From Agrococcus baldri (GTDB lineage: Bacteria; Actinomycetota; Actinomycetes; Actinomycetales; Microbacteriaceae): a stretch of 64,000 nt of DNA. Positions 7,915 through 17,677 of the stretch are shown here, one piece after another. The stretch lies in the NCBI GenBank assembly GCA_900114805.1, contig FOZN01000002.1:310001-374000 (forward strand). Direction: 5' to 3'. The notes under the pieces were generated by a model. It ran no database searches. It was not told the origin of the DNA and saw only the letters and a program-made list of their open reading frames with translations. The translations under genes were made by a program, and so were the position numbers. Position 1 is the first letter of the stretch, and each line of letters begins with the position of its first letter.

Positions 7915-8715
7915 TCAGGCACGCATCCAAGCGCTGCTGTCTTCGTGCCACAGCATCACCGGCTCAGGTGCGCTCGAAGCGGGAGGCCGGCCGAAGAACG
8001 ACCCCACCGCTTCCTCGAGCGAGCCGAGGGCACGCTGCGCCACAGCCTCATCCGCCGCGACCACGACAGCTGTCACCGCCCCGTCGCCGTCCGTCACCCT
8101 GACGTTGACGACGGTCGCCGCGCCCGCGTCGCCGTGTGCAGGCGTGGTCCGCCCCGCGAAGAGCACCTCGATGGCATCCCACAGCGCACCCGCTCCAAGA
8201 GACGTGAGCAGTGGACGAGCGATGTCGACCAAGATCCAAGGCTCGGGTTCGGACGCGAACTGCAGCGCACGCTGCACCCGCAGCCCGTCGCACTCGACCC
8301 CGTTCGCGAGCAGGCGCTGCTCTGCCTCGATGAGCACCGCATCCGCGAACCACGCGTGATCCGCACGCAGCGACAAGGCCGCGTCGTCGCGCCGCGCACG
8401 CTCCGCGTCGCGAGCGATCGGTATTGTCAGGCTCGCCGACAGCGGATGGATCGCCCACAGCCACTGGTCGTCACCCTTGTGCCGGTCGGTGACGAATCGC
8501 AGCATGCTGACACCGTCTTCACGGTCGACGACGTCGACCTGGAGATTGCGCATGCGCACCCGGTTGTCGTGGTGCGCATGCAGCGAGACCTCGCCCGCGG
8601 TCACCCGGCGGGCGAAGTCCTCCAGGGCTTCCCGCGGGATCCTGAGACCGCCGTACGCGCGAATCGGAGCGTCCGTCATGAGAATCCCGCCGGCCTTGCG
8701 CCACTCTGCATCCAT
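7915..8715 (-). CDS. Hypothetical cytoplasmic protein
   Basis: The 266-residue product begins MDAEWRKAGGILMTDAPIRA; a second possible start is the ATG at 8679 (MTDAPIRAYGG). The protein has no signal peptide or membrane segment. The central part (SLTIPIARDAERARRDDAAL, then LVDIARPLLTSLGAGALWDA) is well-behaved protein sequence with typical codon bias, so coding is likely. The open frame extends far upstream to 9891, but that portion is the antisense of the DUF1963-like gene. No family recognised. Confidence 0.55.
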   Translation of the reverse strand: MDAEWRKAGGILMTDAPIRAYGGLRIPREALEDFARRVTAGEVSLHAHHDNRVRMRNLQVDVVDREDGVSMLRFVTDRHKGDDQWLWAIHPLSASLTIPIARDAERARRDDAALSLRADHAWFADAVLIEAEQRLLANGVECDGLRVQRALQFASEPEPWILVDIARPLLTSLGAGALWDAIEVLFAGRTTPAHGDAGAATVVNVRVTDGDGAVTAVVVAADEAVAQRALGSLEEAVGSFFGRPPASSAPEPVMLWHEDSSAWMRA

Positions 8716-8871
8716 GCCGCGATCATGGCCCCGGGCGCCCACATGCCTGATGACGCGTTCTCCACGCCTGGACCCGCCCGCCCCGCGGCTGCATGACATT
8801 TCCGAGAACTGCTCGCCTTCGGCCGGGTGGCGGGTTACCCTCCGAGCAGTGCACCGATGCAGGAGGAGCCG

Positions 8872-9879
8872 ATGCCCCACGACCTCACCCCCGAGCGCCT
8901 CGAGCTGCTCGACCGCCTCGCCGCCATGCCGTCGCCGACGCAGGTGCTGCTCGCAGCGCTCGAGCATCGGGAGCCGCTGACGCAGGCGCTGCTGAGGGGG
9001 CTCCTCGACCGGGTTCCCGACGGCGACCTGCCGCAGCTGGCCGAAGCGGTCGTCCGCCACCTGCCCGACGAGGGGGCCGATGAGCTCGGGCAGCTGCTCA
9101 TGCTGCAGGCCCCGCACCTGATCGAGCAGCACGCCGACGAGCTCGACGACGTCCCCTACATCTGGCCGGTCGACCCACGGGATGGCGACCGCTCGCTCGT
9201 CGGCCTGCCTCCGCACCACATCGTCATCCGCGAGGGCCTGGTCGACGATTCGAGTATCGAGCACAGCGTGCGCATCGGTCACTCCGCGCAGTGGCAGGCG
9301 CTGGCCTCGCCCGACCCCACCGACCAGCCGTCCGCGCCGTCGATCGGCGAGGGCAGGGTAGGCGGGCTCGCCGATGGCCTCTGCTCGGCTTGCGGCTGGC
9401 AGCTGCACCGCGTGCTCGAGCTCGGCACCTTCCCCGGGGTCGACGACGGCACGGTGCCCGCCCAGATCGTCGTCTGCCCCAACATGCCGTGCATGTGGAC
9501 CGGCCAGTTCTTCTCGCACGCCGACGGCACACCCGTCTCGGTGCCGCGCGTGAACGAGTTCCCCGACGCCGGCATGCCGGTCCCCGATCCGGTGCCCGAT
9601 CTGCCAGCGACGTTCCACCCCACCCCGCCACGCTGGCACGTGCAGGATTGGGGTCTGGGCGGCAACCTCAACCGCGTCGGTGGCGTCGGCAGCTGGGTGC
9701 AGGACATGATCTATCCGACCTGCCCCACCTGCGCGCAGACGATACCGATCGTCGCCCAGTTCGGTGCGTTCACCCCCTTCGAGGGCTCCTACGGCTGGGA
9801 GCGCTGGACCGAGGGCATCATCTACGCCTTCTGGTGCCGCGACTGCCGCATCAGCGCGGTCACCGCCCAGCAGACCTGA
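8872..9879 (+). CDS. DUF1963 (YwqG-like) protein with four Cys pairs
   Basis: The ATG at 8872 sits 3 nt behind AGGAGGAGCCG, which decides it over ATGs at 8827 and 8857. The 335-residue product has a helical N-terminal third. A C-terminal domain follows with GGNLNRVGGVGSWVQDMIYP, which resembles the conserved Gly-Gly-x-P/S-x-W-x-Q core of DUF1963 proteins, and PIVAQFG after it. Four Cys pairs, C171/C174, C202/C207, C284/C287 and C322/C325, are spaced like zinc knuckles. DUF1963 proteins have no firmly established biochemical role. The gene is monocistronic. Confidence 0.65.
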   Translation: MPHDLTPERLELLDRLAAMPSPTQVLLAALEHREPLTQALLRGLLDRVPDGDLPQLAEAVVRHLPDEGADELGQLLMLQAPHLIEQHADELDDVPYIWPVDPRDGDRSLVGLPPHHIVIREGLVDDSSIEHSVRIGHSAQWQALASPDPTDQPSAPSIGEGRVGGLADGLCSACGWQLHRVLELGTFPGVDDGTVPAQIVVCPNMPCMWTGQFFSHADGTPVSVPRVNEFPDAGMPVPDPVPDLPATFHPTPPRWHVQDWGLGGNLNRVGGVGSWVQDMIYPTCPTCAQTIPIVAQFGAFTPFEGSYGWERWTEGIIYAFWCRDCRISAVTAQQT

Positions 9880-9950
9880 CCACGACGACAACGGATGCGT
9901 TGCTGTCGCACGCCCACAGCGTCACCCGGGCGCGTGGCCGGCCCGCAGCA

Positions 9951-10826
9951 TCATGCCTCCGGGATCGGGCGCCCGAACGCATCCATCGTGATGTCCTCCG
10001 GCTCGGGCCCGCCGCGGACGCCGGTCTCGAGCGCGTCGATGGCCGACAGCTCGTCACCGGTCAGCCCGAAGTCGAACACGTCGAAGTTCTCGGCGATGCG
10101 CTCGGCGTGCACCGACTTGGGGATCACCTGGCGGTCCTGCTGGATGTGCCAGCGCAGCATGACCTGCGCCGCGCTCTTGCCGTAGCCGGCGGCGATGTCG
10201 AGGATGACGGGCTCGTCGAAGCTGCGCCTCTCAGAGTCGCGGTAGGAAGTGATGCCGCCGATCGGCGACCAGGCCTGCGTCAGGATGCCGTGCTGCGCGC
10301 CGAGCTTCTGCACCTCGCGCTGCTGGAAGTAGGGGTGCACCTCGATCTGGTTGACCGACGGCAGGCGATCGGCCCTGTCGAGCAGCGTGGTGAGGTGCTC
10401 GACCATGAAGTTGGAGACGCCGATCGCGTGCACCCGGCCGTCGGCCAGCAGCTGCTCGAGCGCCCGGTGGGCCTCGAGCGTGCGCTCGAACTCACCCGGG
10501 AGCGCCTGGTGCAGGATGAGCAGGTCGATCGTGTCGACGCCGAGCTTGGCGGCCGACTTCTCGAAGCCGTGCAGCGTCTCGTCGTAGCCGTAGTCGCTGA
10601 TCCAGATCTTCGTCTCGATGAAGACCTCGTCTCGGGGGACGCCGGACTCGCGGATGGCGTCGCCCACCTCGCGCTCGTTGCCGTACGCGGCGGCGGTGTC
10701 GATGTGGCGGTAGCCGGTCTCGAGCGCCGCGGTCACCGCGGCAGTCGTCTCCTCCGGCGGGGTCTGGAAGACTCCGAGCCCCAGTGCAGGGATCTCGACG
10801 CCGTCGCGAAGTGTGAAGGTTTCCAT
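9951..10826 (-). CDS. Aldo/keto reductase
   Basis: A 291-residue AKR. The catalytic tetrad is complete: Asp43 and Tyr48 in YRHIDTAAAYGNEREVG, Lys73 in ETKIWISDY, and His106 in LLILHQALPG. The C-terminal NADPH-binding part contains QVIPKSVHAERIAENFDVFD. It resembles the 2,5-diketo-D-gluconate reductase-like group of general aldehyde reductases. The ATG at 10826 gives the standard METFTLRDGVEIPALGLG start; the longer frame upstream is arginine-rich and unlike the family. Confidence 0.9.
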   Translation of the reverse strand: METFTLRDGVEIPALGLGVFQTPPEETTAAVTAALETGYRHIDTAAAYGNEREVGDAIRESGVPRDEVFIETKIWISDYGYDETLHGFEKSAAKLGVDTIDLLILHQALPGEFERTLEAHRALEQLLADGRVHAIGVSNFMVEHLTTLLDRADRLPSVNQIEVHPYFQQREVQKLGAQHGILTQAWSPIGGITSYRDSERRSFDEPVILDIAAGYGKSAAQVMLRWHIQQDRQVIPKSVHAERIAENFDVFDFGLTGDELSAIDALETGVRGGPEPEDITMDAFGRPIPEA

Positions 10827-10971
10827 GCGCCCCACGCTACGACCACGCGCGCCAGTCAGGGAGGCCCTGCCAGTACGCGACGAGGCCGAGCAGCAGCGAC
10901 AGCTCGCGAGCGCCCTCATGTCGCGCTGGACCGCGGCGCCGAATCCATGGCGGCGCTCCTAGGCTTGAGCA

Positions 10972-11955
10972 ATGGCTGCAGAGGCGTGGACCCCCGACCT
11001 GCTCGGCGCTCCCTTCGAGCAGCGCACGCTGCCGCTCGGCGAAGATGCCGAAGGCGAACTCGTCGCGACCCTGGTGCGCAGCCTGCCGGGGTGGAGGCAG
11101 CGGATGCTCGCACCGCTCAACGACGTCGACGTGCTGTATGTGCACGGCTGGTCCGACTTCTTCTTCCAGACCGAGCTGGCGCGCGCCTGGAACGATCTCG
11201 GCGCCCGCTTCTATGCGCTCGACCTACGCAAGTACGGCCGTTCGCTGCGCGACGGGCAGGCGCCAGGCTACGTCGACTCCCTCGACACCTACGACGCCGA
11301 CATCGCGGCCGCGCTCGCAGCCATGGGCCTGGGTGATCAGCCCTCCCGTCGGCTGGTGCTGCTGGGGCACTCGACGGGCGGCCTCGTGCTCACCCTCTGG
11401 TCCGCGCGCAACCCGGGTCGCGCATCCGCCCTCATCCTGAACAGCCCGTGGCTCGAACTGCAGACCGGGGCGCTCGCACGGCAGGCGCTCTCGCCCGTGC
11501 TGCGCGCGCACGCGCGGGTGGCGCCGCTTGCCGCCACGCCGGCCATCGACATGGGCTTCTATGCCCGGGCGCAGGGCGAGATCGGCTCGCTGCCGAACCT
11601 CGAGGGGGTCGAGCACTGGCGGCCGGCGGCGGCGTTCCCGATCCACCCGGGATGGCTGAATGCGATCCTGGCCGGCCACCAGCGGGTCGCCGCCGGCGTC
11701 GACGTCGGCTGCCCCGCACTGGTGCTGCTGTCCGCACGGTCGACGCCACCGTTCAAGTGGGTTGATGCGCTGACGAGCACGGACTCGGTGTTGACCGTCG
11801 ACGACGTCGCGCGTGCGGCCGTGAGGATCGGCTCGATGGTCACGCTCGCGCGCATCGAGGGCGCGATCCACGACGTCTTCCTGTCGCGGGCCGCGCCGCG
11901 CGCGCACGCCTACGGCGTGATGCGAAGGTGGGCGACGCAGACGCTGCGCGACTGA
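10972..11955 (+). CDS. Alpha/beta hydrolase (lysophospholipase-like)
   Basis: A 327-residue hydrolase. DVDVLYVHGWSDFFFQTELA provides the oxyanion-hole HG segment. The nucleophile elbow is GHSTGG with Ser134, and the distal His lies in EGAIHDVFLSRAAPRAHA. YALDLRKYGRSLRDGQAPGY is typical of the serine aminopeptidase S33/monoacylglycerol lipase-like group. No signal peptide, so probably cytoplasmic. Diverges from the aldo/keto reductase; the substrate is unknown. Confidence 0.85.
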   Translation: MAAEAWTPDLLGAPFEQRTLPLGEDAEGELVATLVRSLPGWRQRMLAPLNDVDVLYVHGWSDFFFQTELARAWNDLGARFYALDLRKYGRSLRDGQAPGYVDSLDTYDADIAAALAAMGLGDQPSRRLVLLGHSTGGLVLTLWSARNPGRASALILNSPWLELQTGALARQALSPVLRAHARVAPLAATPAIDMGFYARAQGEIGSLPNLEGVEHWRPAAAFPIHPGWLNAILAGHQRVAAGVDVGCPALVLLSARSTPPFKWVDALTSTDSVLTVDDVARAAVRIGSMVTLARIEGAIHDVFLSRAAPRAHAYGVMRRWATQTLRD

Positions 11956-12051
11956 GACGGGCAGCGCGCAGGGGAGTCTCGTCAGCGGCAGTCGGTACAG
12001 TCCGACCAAGGCACGTACCGGGAGGCCATCATCGACGAACTTGCAGGACTG

Positions 12052-12630
12052 ATGCCGGAAGTCGGCATTGCAGTCGCTGGCGCTATCGTAGGCTCCGGTT
12101 TCACCTATTGGCTTAGCCGCCGCAGAGACATCTCTCATGAGAGTCGCATACACGTTCGCGAGGCGGCGTCTGAATTGCGCGAAGCGCTTGTTGCGCTCCG
12201 TCAGCTCATCGACAATTCACCTGGACCCCGCGGCGTCACGTCACGCATGGTGCTCGACGCAATGCGGCGCTGGGGCGTCGCTCACGACCGTTGGAGAGAC
12301 TGGTTCCCTGCTACGGCAACTCACTTGGATCGAAGCGTCAGCGCAGCAACCGGTGAACACTTCGGGGCGATTGGCCGTGCGCATCGGATCACGGAGTGGT
12401 CCGACGCCGCACTGGATCGCAGGTTTGATTCTGAGTGGCGCGAGAACGCGCGCGACTATGTCAGCCACGTCATCAGCTGGCTGGATGCTTGCGATCGTCG
12501 AGGCCAATGGTCCGGGAGCCCTTTGGACTTCGATGCGTGGCTTCGAGCCCGCGTGCGACGGCGCGAGCAGCTTGAGCGCGGCGAATTCTCGACGACTGAT
12601 TCGCTACTGAACAAGCTCTTACCAAACTGA
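12052..12630 (+). CDS. Membrane-anchored hypothetical protein beside the DUF3427 helicase
   Basis: The 192-residue protein has one N-terminal hydrophobic segment (about residues 4-20, VGIAVAGAIVGSGFTYWL) followed by basic residues, predicting a single-pass anchor with a cytoplasmic helical body. AGGA lies about 5 nt upstream of the ATG at 12052. Codon use is less GC-biased than in flanking genes (ATT, GTT and TTG codons appear), a feature shared with the helicase downstream. I see no known domain. Its position suggests it belongs to the same acquired patch, perhaps as an accessory to the helicase. Confidence 0.55.
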   Translation: MPEVGIAVAGAIVGSGFTYWLSRRRDISHESRIHVREAASELREALVALRQLIDNSPGPRGVTSRMVLDAMRRWGVAHDRWRDWFPATATHLDRSVSAATGEHFGAIGRAHRITEWSDAALDRRFDSEWRENARDYVSHVISWLDACDRRGQWSGSPLDFDAWLRARVRRREQLERGEFSTTDSLLNKLLPN

Positions 12631-12925
12631 GCCCCGCAGCTCGCCGAGCTGATTGAGCGTCTGCCGAGCGCGACCTCTGGATAGGCTTCGATCGCGACGT
12701 GGGCGAGGACGAGCCTGACGAGTATCCCCTGCCGGTCGTGCGCTACCGCGACGAGAACGGGCAGGAGCAATCGGGTGGGCAGCCGCCCGATTCCCTGCCC
12801 GTGTTCATGCGCACATGCTGTTGGAGGCGATTTCTGGCGAATCGCAGAGCTTTCGGCGATGTGTTCGGTCGTGTCGGTGCCGGCTGAGAGGATGAATCAA
12901 TTGCCCGCCTGCTGAGGAGTACGGC
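12631..12925 (+). other. Intergenic stretch with possible gene debris
   Basis: About 295 bp between the membrane-anchored unknown and the helicase. A short open frame (12699-12887) reads LPVVRYRDENGQEQSGGQPP, plausible protein sequence but without a start context or family. It may be debris of a lost gene in this accessory patch. GAGGAG at 12914-12919 is the ribosome site of the helicase TTG start. Confidence 0.3.
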
Positions 12926-15900
12926 TTGAATAAGGTCCCTTTCGGCGTCCACGACTCGCTCTTAACTGCAGAACTATTGGCTGCAATCGATTCGATGCGG
13001 CCCGGTATCGGTGAAGCTCGATTCGCCGCCCTCGAACCGGCGACGCTCTCGGACCGCTTGACCCGCCACATCTCGGGGGTCGTTCGACGCCACTTGGCAG
13101 CACTTTCGACCGACGCCGATCGCTTGGATGCCACTAACGAGCTGGTGTCTCGGCTTGAACCGGGTCTCACCGTCAGGAGGCAGGACGAGATCCTCGCCGG
13201 CGTCGTCAAACCCGTGATGGGTTTTCAAGACGTCGACGTCGACCGTCGCCCGCTCATCGGATTCCACGACAGTGCGCTCATCACGAACGCCCCGAAGGAG
13301 CCAAGCCTTGCTTCGCAACTCAACTCGGAGTTTGCGACGGCCGAGTCGATCGACCTGCTCTGTGCGTTTGTCAAGTACTCCGGAATCCGCCTGCTCGAGC
13401 GCCAGCTCCGTCGAGCGATAGAGCGCGGTGTGCCTGTCAGAGTCATCACCTCTACGTACTTGGGCGCTTCCGATGCCGCCGCGATTGAACACCTGACGAG
13501 GCTTGGGGCCACCGTCAAGGTGAACTACAACACAGCCTCGACACGGTTGCACGCGAAGGCGTGGTTGTTTGAGCGCAACGGTGCTCTGTCCACGGCGTAC
13601 ATCGGCAGCAGCAATCTGTCGTCTGCCGCGATCGTTGATGGGTTGGAGTGGAACGTTCGGCTCTCTGATTCTTCGAACCACGACCTCGTTCGCAAGTTCC
13701 GCGCGACGTTTGAGTCGTATTGGAATGATTCTGCGTTTGAGGACTACGACACAACGACGGATCGCGACCGGTTGCGGCTAGCTATTGCCCAGGCTGCTGG
13801 GGGCGAGGCGTCGCGCTTTGGCTTCGATAGTGCGATCGATGATCTCCCCGCCTTCGACATCAATCCGCTGCCGCATCAGCAGGAGATCCTGGAGGATTTG
13901 GAAGGTGAGCGCTCCCGTGGCAATCACCGGAACCTTGTCGTCGCCGCGACCGGAACTGGAAAGACGGTTGTCGCCGCGCTTGACTACCGTCTGCTTTCAG
14001 AGCAGCAGGCAGGTAGGCGCCCTCGATTGCTCTTCATCGCGCATCGTCAGGAGATTCTCCGACAGGCAAGAGCCACATTCCGCGCTGTCCTAAAGGATGG
14101 CAGTTTTGGCGAGATCCTCACTGGCGAGCTTAAGCCGACGGAGTACGAGCACGTTTTTGCGAGTGTGGCATCTCTTCATTCCAAGCACCTGAGCACTATC
14201 GATCCCAAGCAGTTTGAGATCGTCATTCTCGACGAAGCGCACCATGTCGCGGCACGGGGATGGCGACTTGCAGCCGATCACTTCGAGCACCAAGAACTGC
14301 TGGGTCTCACTGCTACTCCTGAACGCGGCGACGGCAAGTCGATCCTCGACGTGTTCGATGGCCGGATTGCTAGTGAGCTCCGGCTTTGGGATGCGCTCAG
14401 CTCCGATCTGCTCTCTCCTTTCCACTACTTCGGCATCGCTGACGATGTGGATCTATCTGGCCTCAAGTGGGCTCGCGGCGGCTACGATTCTGTGCAGCTG
14501 AGTGCTGCGCTTTCACATAACGCAGCACGAGCAGGCAAAGTCGTGGACGCCACCCGACGCTACCTTGGTGATACGTCTCGAATGCGAGCACTTGCATTCT
14601 GCGTTTCAGTTGAGCACGCAACTTTCATGGCGGAGGCTTTCACCGCGGCAGGCTTCAAAGTCGCGGCAATCGTCGCAGGCACGCCGAAGGACGTGCGCGA
14701 GCGGGCAGTGCAGCAACTTCGCCAGGGTGGCCTCCAAGCCATCTTCTGCGTCGACGTGTTTAACGAAGGCGTCGACATTCCGGAGATCGATACGGTCCTC
14801 TTCCTGCGCCCGACCGAGAGCGTGACCGTCTTCTTGCAACAGCTCGGCCGGGGCCTAAGGCGCTCTCAGGGGAAGTCCGTCCTGACCGTGCTCGATTTCG
14901 TTTCCAAGCAGTCCGACCGCTTCTCGTACGCGGATCGCTTTAGAGCACTCACCGGTGTTGGCCACAGACACGTAGTTCGCGAGATTGAAGAAGGCTTTCC
15001 TACCGCGCCACCTGGGAGTCAAATAATCCTCGACCGGGAGTCGCAGGAAACGGTACTCGCGAATGTCAAGCGTGGACTTCGCGCGTCGAAGTCTGTCATG
15101 GCCTCGGATCTTCGTGAGCTTCAGTCACCAGAGCTTGACCCCTTCCTCAGAGACAGTGGCTGGTCGATTGAAGATGTCTACCGCTCGGAAGGCACGTGGA
15201 CTGGGCTGCGGCGGCTGGCGCTCAATGACAAGAGCCCGATCGAAGAGCGAACGGCGAAGCTGCTCAAGCGCTCCCGTTCGCTGGCGCACGTTGATGACCC
15301 AGAGCGGGCTGACGCCTACTCGCGGATTCTGCGCGGTCAATCCGGATCGTACGGAGCCATGACGGAACGTGACCGGGTCTTCGCCGAAATGCTGTTCTTC
15401 AGCGTCTGGCCAGGCAACGAGAAGCAATTCACGTCATTCGAAGCGGGTCTTGCAGAGCTGCGTTCCGATCGACTGTTCGTCGACGAGAATCTCAACTTGC
15501 TGGAGGCAGCAAAGTCCGCCAGCCACGTGGGCAACAGTCCTGCGATCGAGAATCGCCTTCACCTCGTACTTTCCGTGCATGCTCGATATTCACGTGAAGA
15601 GATACTGCCGGCAATTCGCTACTCCCAGCTCGGCAGTCGGCGCCCGAACTCTATTCGCCAGGGTGTGGTTTACTCCAAGACCGAGCGGCTCGACGCGTTC
15701 ATGGTGACCCTAATGAAGGCAGAGCACCAATACTCACCGACGACGATGTACAACGACTATGCGATCAGTCCGACACTTATGCACTGGGAATCGCAAGCGG
15801 GGACGCGCGAGGACAGCCCGACGGGCCAGCGATACATCAATCATGTGGCTGAAGATTCGGCGGTAGTCCTGTTCGTTCGCGAGGAGAAGGACGGACCGAT

Positions 15901-16036
15901 TGGCACCAGTCCCTACGTCTGCATCGGTGGTGCAACTTACGTAGAGCACGAAGGCGAACTCCCCATGGCTATCAAGTGGAAACTCGATAAGGCGATGCCC
16001 ACTACACTCTTCCAGGTTGCAGCAGCCGTCAGCTAA
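12926..16036 (+). CDS. PLD-DEAD/DEAH helicase-DUF3427 protein (defence-type)
   Basis: A 1036-residue protein translated from TTG, with GAGGAG 6 nt upstream. Domain order: a helical N-terminus; a phospholipase-D-like nuclease domain with H-x-K in STRLHAKAWLFERN (about residue 209) and YIGSSNLSS after it; then an SF2 helicase core with Walker A AATGTGKTVVAA (about 340), DEAH in ILDEAHHVAARG (about 435), LTATPERGDGKS, and motif VI QQLGRGLRRSQGK (about 638). The C-terminal region of about 350 residues fits DUF3427 (HYSPTTMYNDYAISP-type stretch QYSPTTMYNDYAISPTLMHW). Such proteins combine nuclease and DNA translocase features and are common in defence islands. Codon use is less GC-rich than its surroundings. 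Convergent with a NUDIX gene 25 bp away. Confidence 0.85.
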   Translation: MNKVPFGVHDSLLTAELLAAIDSMRPGIGEARFAALEPATLSDRLTRHISGVVRRHLAALSTDADRLDATNELVSRLEPGLTVRRQDEILAGVVKPVMGFQDVDVDRRPLIGFHDSALITNAPKEPSLASQLNSEFATAESIDLLCAFVKYSGIRLLERQLRRAIERGVPVRVITSTYLGASDAAAIEHLTRLGATVKVNYNTASTRLHAKAWLFERNGALSTAYIGSSNLSSAAIVDGLEWNVRLSDSSNHDLVRKFRATFESYWNDSAFEDYDTTTDRDRLRLAIAQAAGGEASRFGFDSAIDDLPAFDINPLPHQQEILEDLEGERSRGNHRNLVVAATGTGKTVVAALDYRLLSEQQAGRRPRLLFIAHRQEILRQARATFRAVLKDGSFGEILTGELKPTEYEHVFASVASLHSKHLSTIDPKQFEIVILDEAHHVAARGWRLAADHFEHQELLGLTATPERGDGKSILDVFDGRIASELRLWDALSSDLLSPFHYFGIADDVDLSGLKWARGGYDSVQLSAALSHNAARAGKVVDATRRYLGDTSRMRALAFCVSVEHATFMAEAFTAAGFKVAAIVAGTPKDVRERAVQQLRQGGLQAIFCVDVFNEGVDIPEIDTVLFLRPTESVTVFLQQLGRGLRRSQGKSVLTVLDFVSKQSDRFSYADRFRALTGVGHRHVVREIEEGFPTAPPGSQIILDRESQETVLANVKRGLRASKSVMASDLRELQSPELDPFLRDSGWSIEDVYRSEGTWTGLRRLALNDKSPIEERTAKLLKRSRSLAHVDDPERADAYSRILRGQSGSYGAMTERDRVFAEMLFFSVWPGNEKQFTSFEAGLAELRSDRLFVDENLNLLEAAKSASHVGNSPAIENRLHLVLSVHARYSREEILPAIRYSQLGSRRPNSIRQGVVYSKTERLDAFMVTLMKAEHQYSPTTMYNDYAISPTLMHWESQAGTREDSPTGQRYINHVAEDSAVVLFVREEKDGPIGTSPYVCIGGATYVEHEGELPMAIKWKLDKAMPTTLFQVAAAVS

Positions 16037-16061
16037 TCGCCGGTTCCGCCGACTTGAGCAG

Positions 16062-16469
16062 CTATCGAACTTGGCGTGCAAAGCAGGCTTGGACCCGCTC
16101 AACGGCCGGACGGTCAGCTGGCGCCCAGTCCAACTCGTGGAGGTCGCCCGGTGCACGCCATTCTAGGGCGGCATGCTCGAGGAGTTCGGGCTCGCCCCTC
16201 TGCAGCGCGCAGTAGAACGTGCTTAGTGTCACGACGCCAAACTCGTACTCGTGTGTCGTCGTCTCGACTTCGTCGCCGACGTCAACGCGAATCCGAAGTT
16301 CTTCCGCAATCTCCCGCTCTAGTGCTGCTCGCGCAGTCTCACCCAGCTCGATCTTGCCGCCCGGGAATTCCCACATGCCGGCGAGCGAGCCGCGCTCGCC
16401 CCGTTGCGCGCACAGGATCTCCCCCTCCTTGACGATCACTGCACCGACGACGTTGATCTGCTTCTTCAC
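16062..16469 (-). CDS. NUDIX (deoxy)nucleoside triphosphate pyrophosphohydrolase
   Basis: The 135-residue MutT-like enzyme begins MKKQINVVGAVIVKEGEILC. The Nudix box is complete: GGKIELGETARAALEREIAE followed by EL. This class hydrolyses oxidised or non-canonical dNTPs. The gene converges on the DUF3427 helicase with 25 bp between stops. As I recall, such small dNTP pyrophosphohydrolases recur beside DUF3427 helicases, which would make this a functional pair; that is knowledge recalled, not checked here. Upstream GGGAGGCGTCC is a good ribosome site. Confidence 0.88.
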   Translation of the reverse strand: MKKQINVVGAVIVKEGEILCAQRGERGSLAGMWEFPGGKIELGETARAALEREIAEELRIRVDVGDEVETTTHEYEFGVVTLSTFYCALQRGEPELLEHAALEWRAPGDLHELDWAPADRPAVERVQACFARQVR

Positions 16470-16516
16470 GGACGCCTCCCCCGGTTGCCCTCCACCCTAG
16501 GCCGAGCGAGTGACCC

Positions 16517-16553
16517 GGTCTCGATACTGCGCGCTGCGCGCGCCCGCTCGACC
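16517..16553. repeat. REP-like intergenic palindrome
   Basis: An imperfect palindrome that begins GGTCTCGATACTGCGCGC and ends GCGCGCCCGCTCGACC. The outer parts GGTC-TCGA and TCGACC are complementary around a GC-rich core. It resembles the GGTCTCGATAC...CTCGACC intergenic palindromes I associate with Microbacteriaceae genomes. Only one clear copy was seen in this window. It lies at the right-hand edge of the helicase/NUDIX patch. Confidence 0.45.
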
Positions 16554-16620
16554 ACCGTCAAGAGCGTCACGCGACGTCACATGCTCGCGCTTGCAACGCA
16601 TCCGCGAGACAATGTCTGAT

Positions 16621-16642
16621 AGCCCGTCGTCGGTGACGGGCT
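16621..16642 (+). other. Hairpin in the metN leader
   Basis: AGCCCGTC (16621-16628) and GACGGGCT (16635-16642) form a perfect 8-bp stem with a 6-nt loop, 48 bp before the metN ATG. No U-tract follows. I could not match the leader to a SAM riboswitch consensus, so any regulatory role is open. Confidence 0.35.
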
Positions 16643-16690
16643 GCACCAGACCACAGCCAGGGCGTCGGCCGCGCCCCTACTTGGAGTTCC

Positions 16691-17673
<983 letters not shown>

Positions 17674-17677
<4 letters not shown>

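Noticed and set aside
8716-9891. Upstream extension of the 7915-8715 gene to a 658-codon frame
   Set aside because: The extension is the reverse complement of the DUF1963-like gene, which has a clear ribosome site and family motifs.
9291-11336. 681-codon plus-strand frame
   Set aside because: Arg/Ala-rich shadow of the DUF1963-like gene, antisense of the AKR and out-of-frame copy of the hydrolase.
12699-12887. 62-codon frame between the membrane protein and helicase
   Set aside because: No ribosome site or family resemblance; listed only as possible gene debris.
16501-16690. Possible SAM riboswitch before metN
   Set aside because: Only a simple 8-bp hairpin is visible; I could not fit the conserved cores of SAM-I, SAM-II or SAM-IV riboswitches. 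A covariance-model search would decide.
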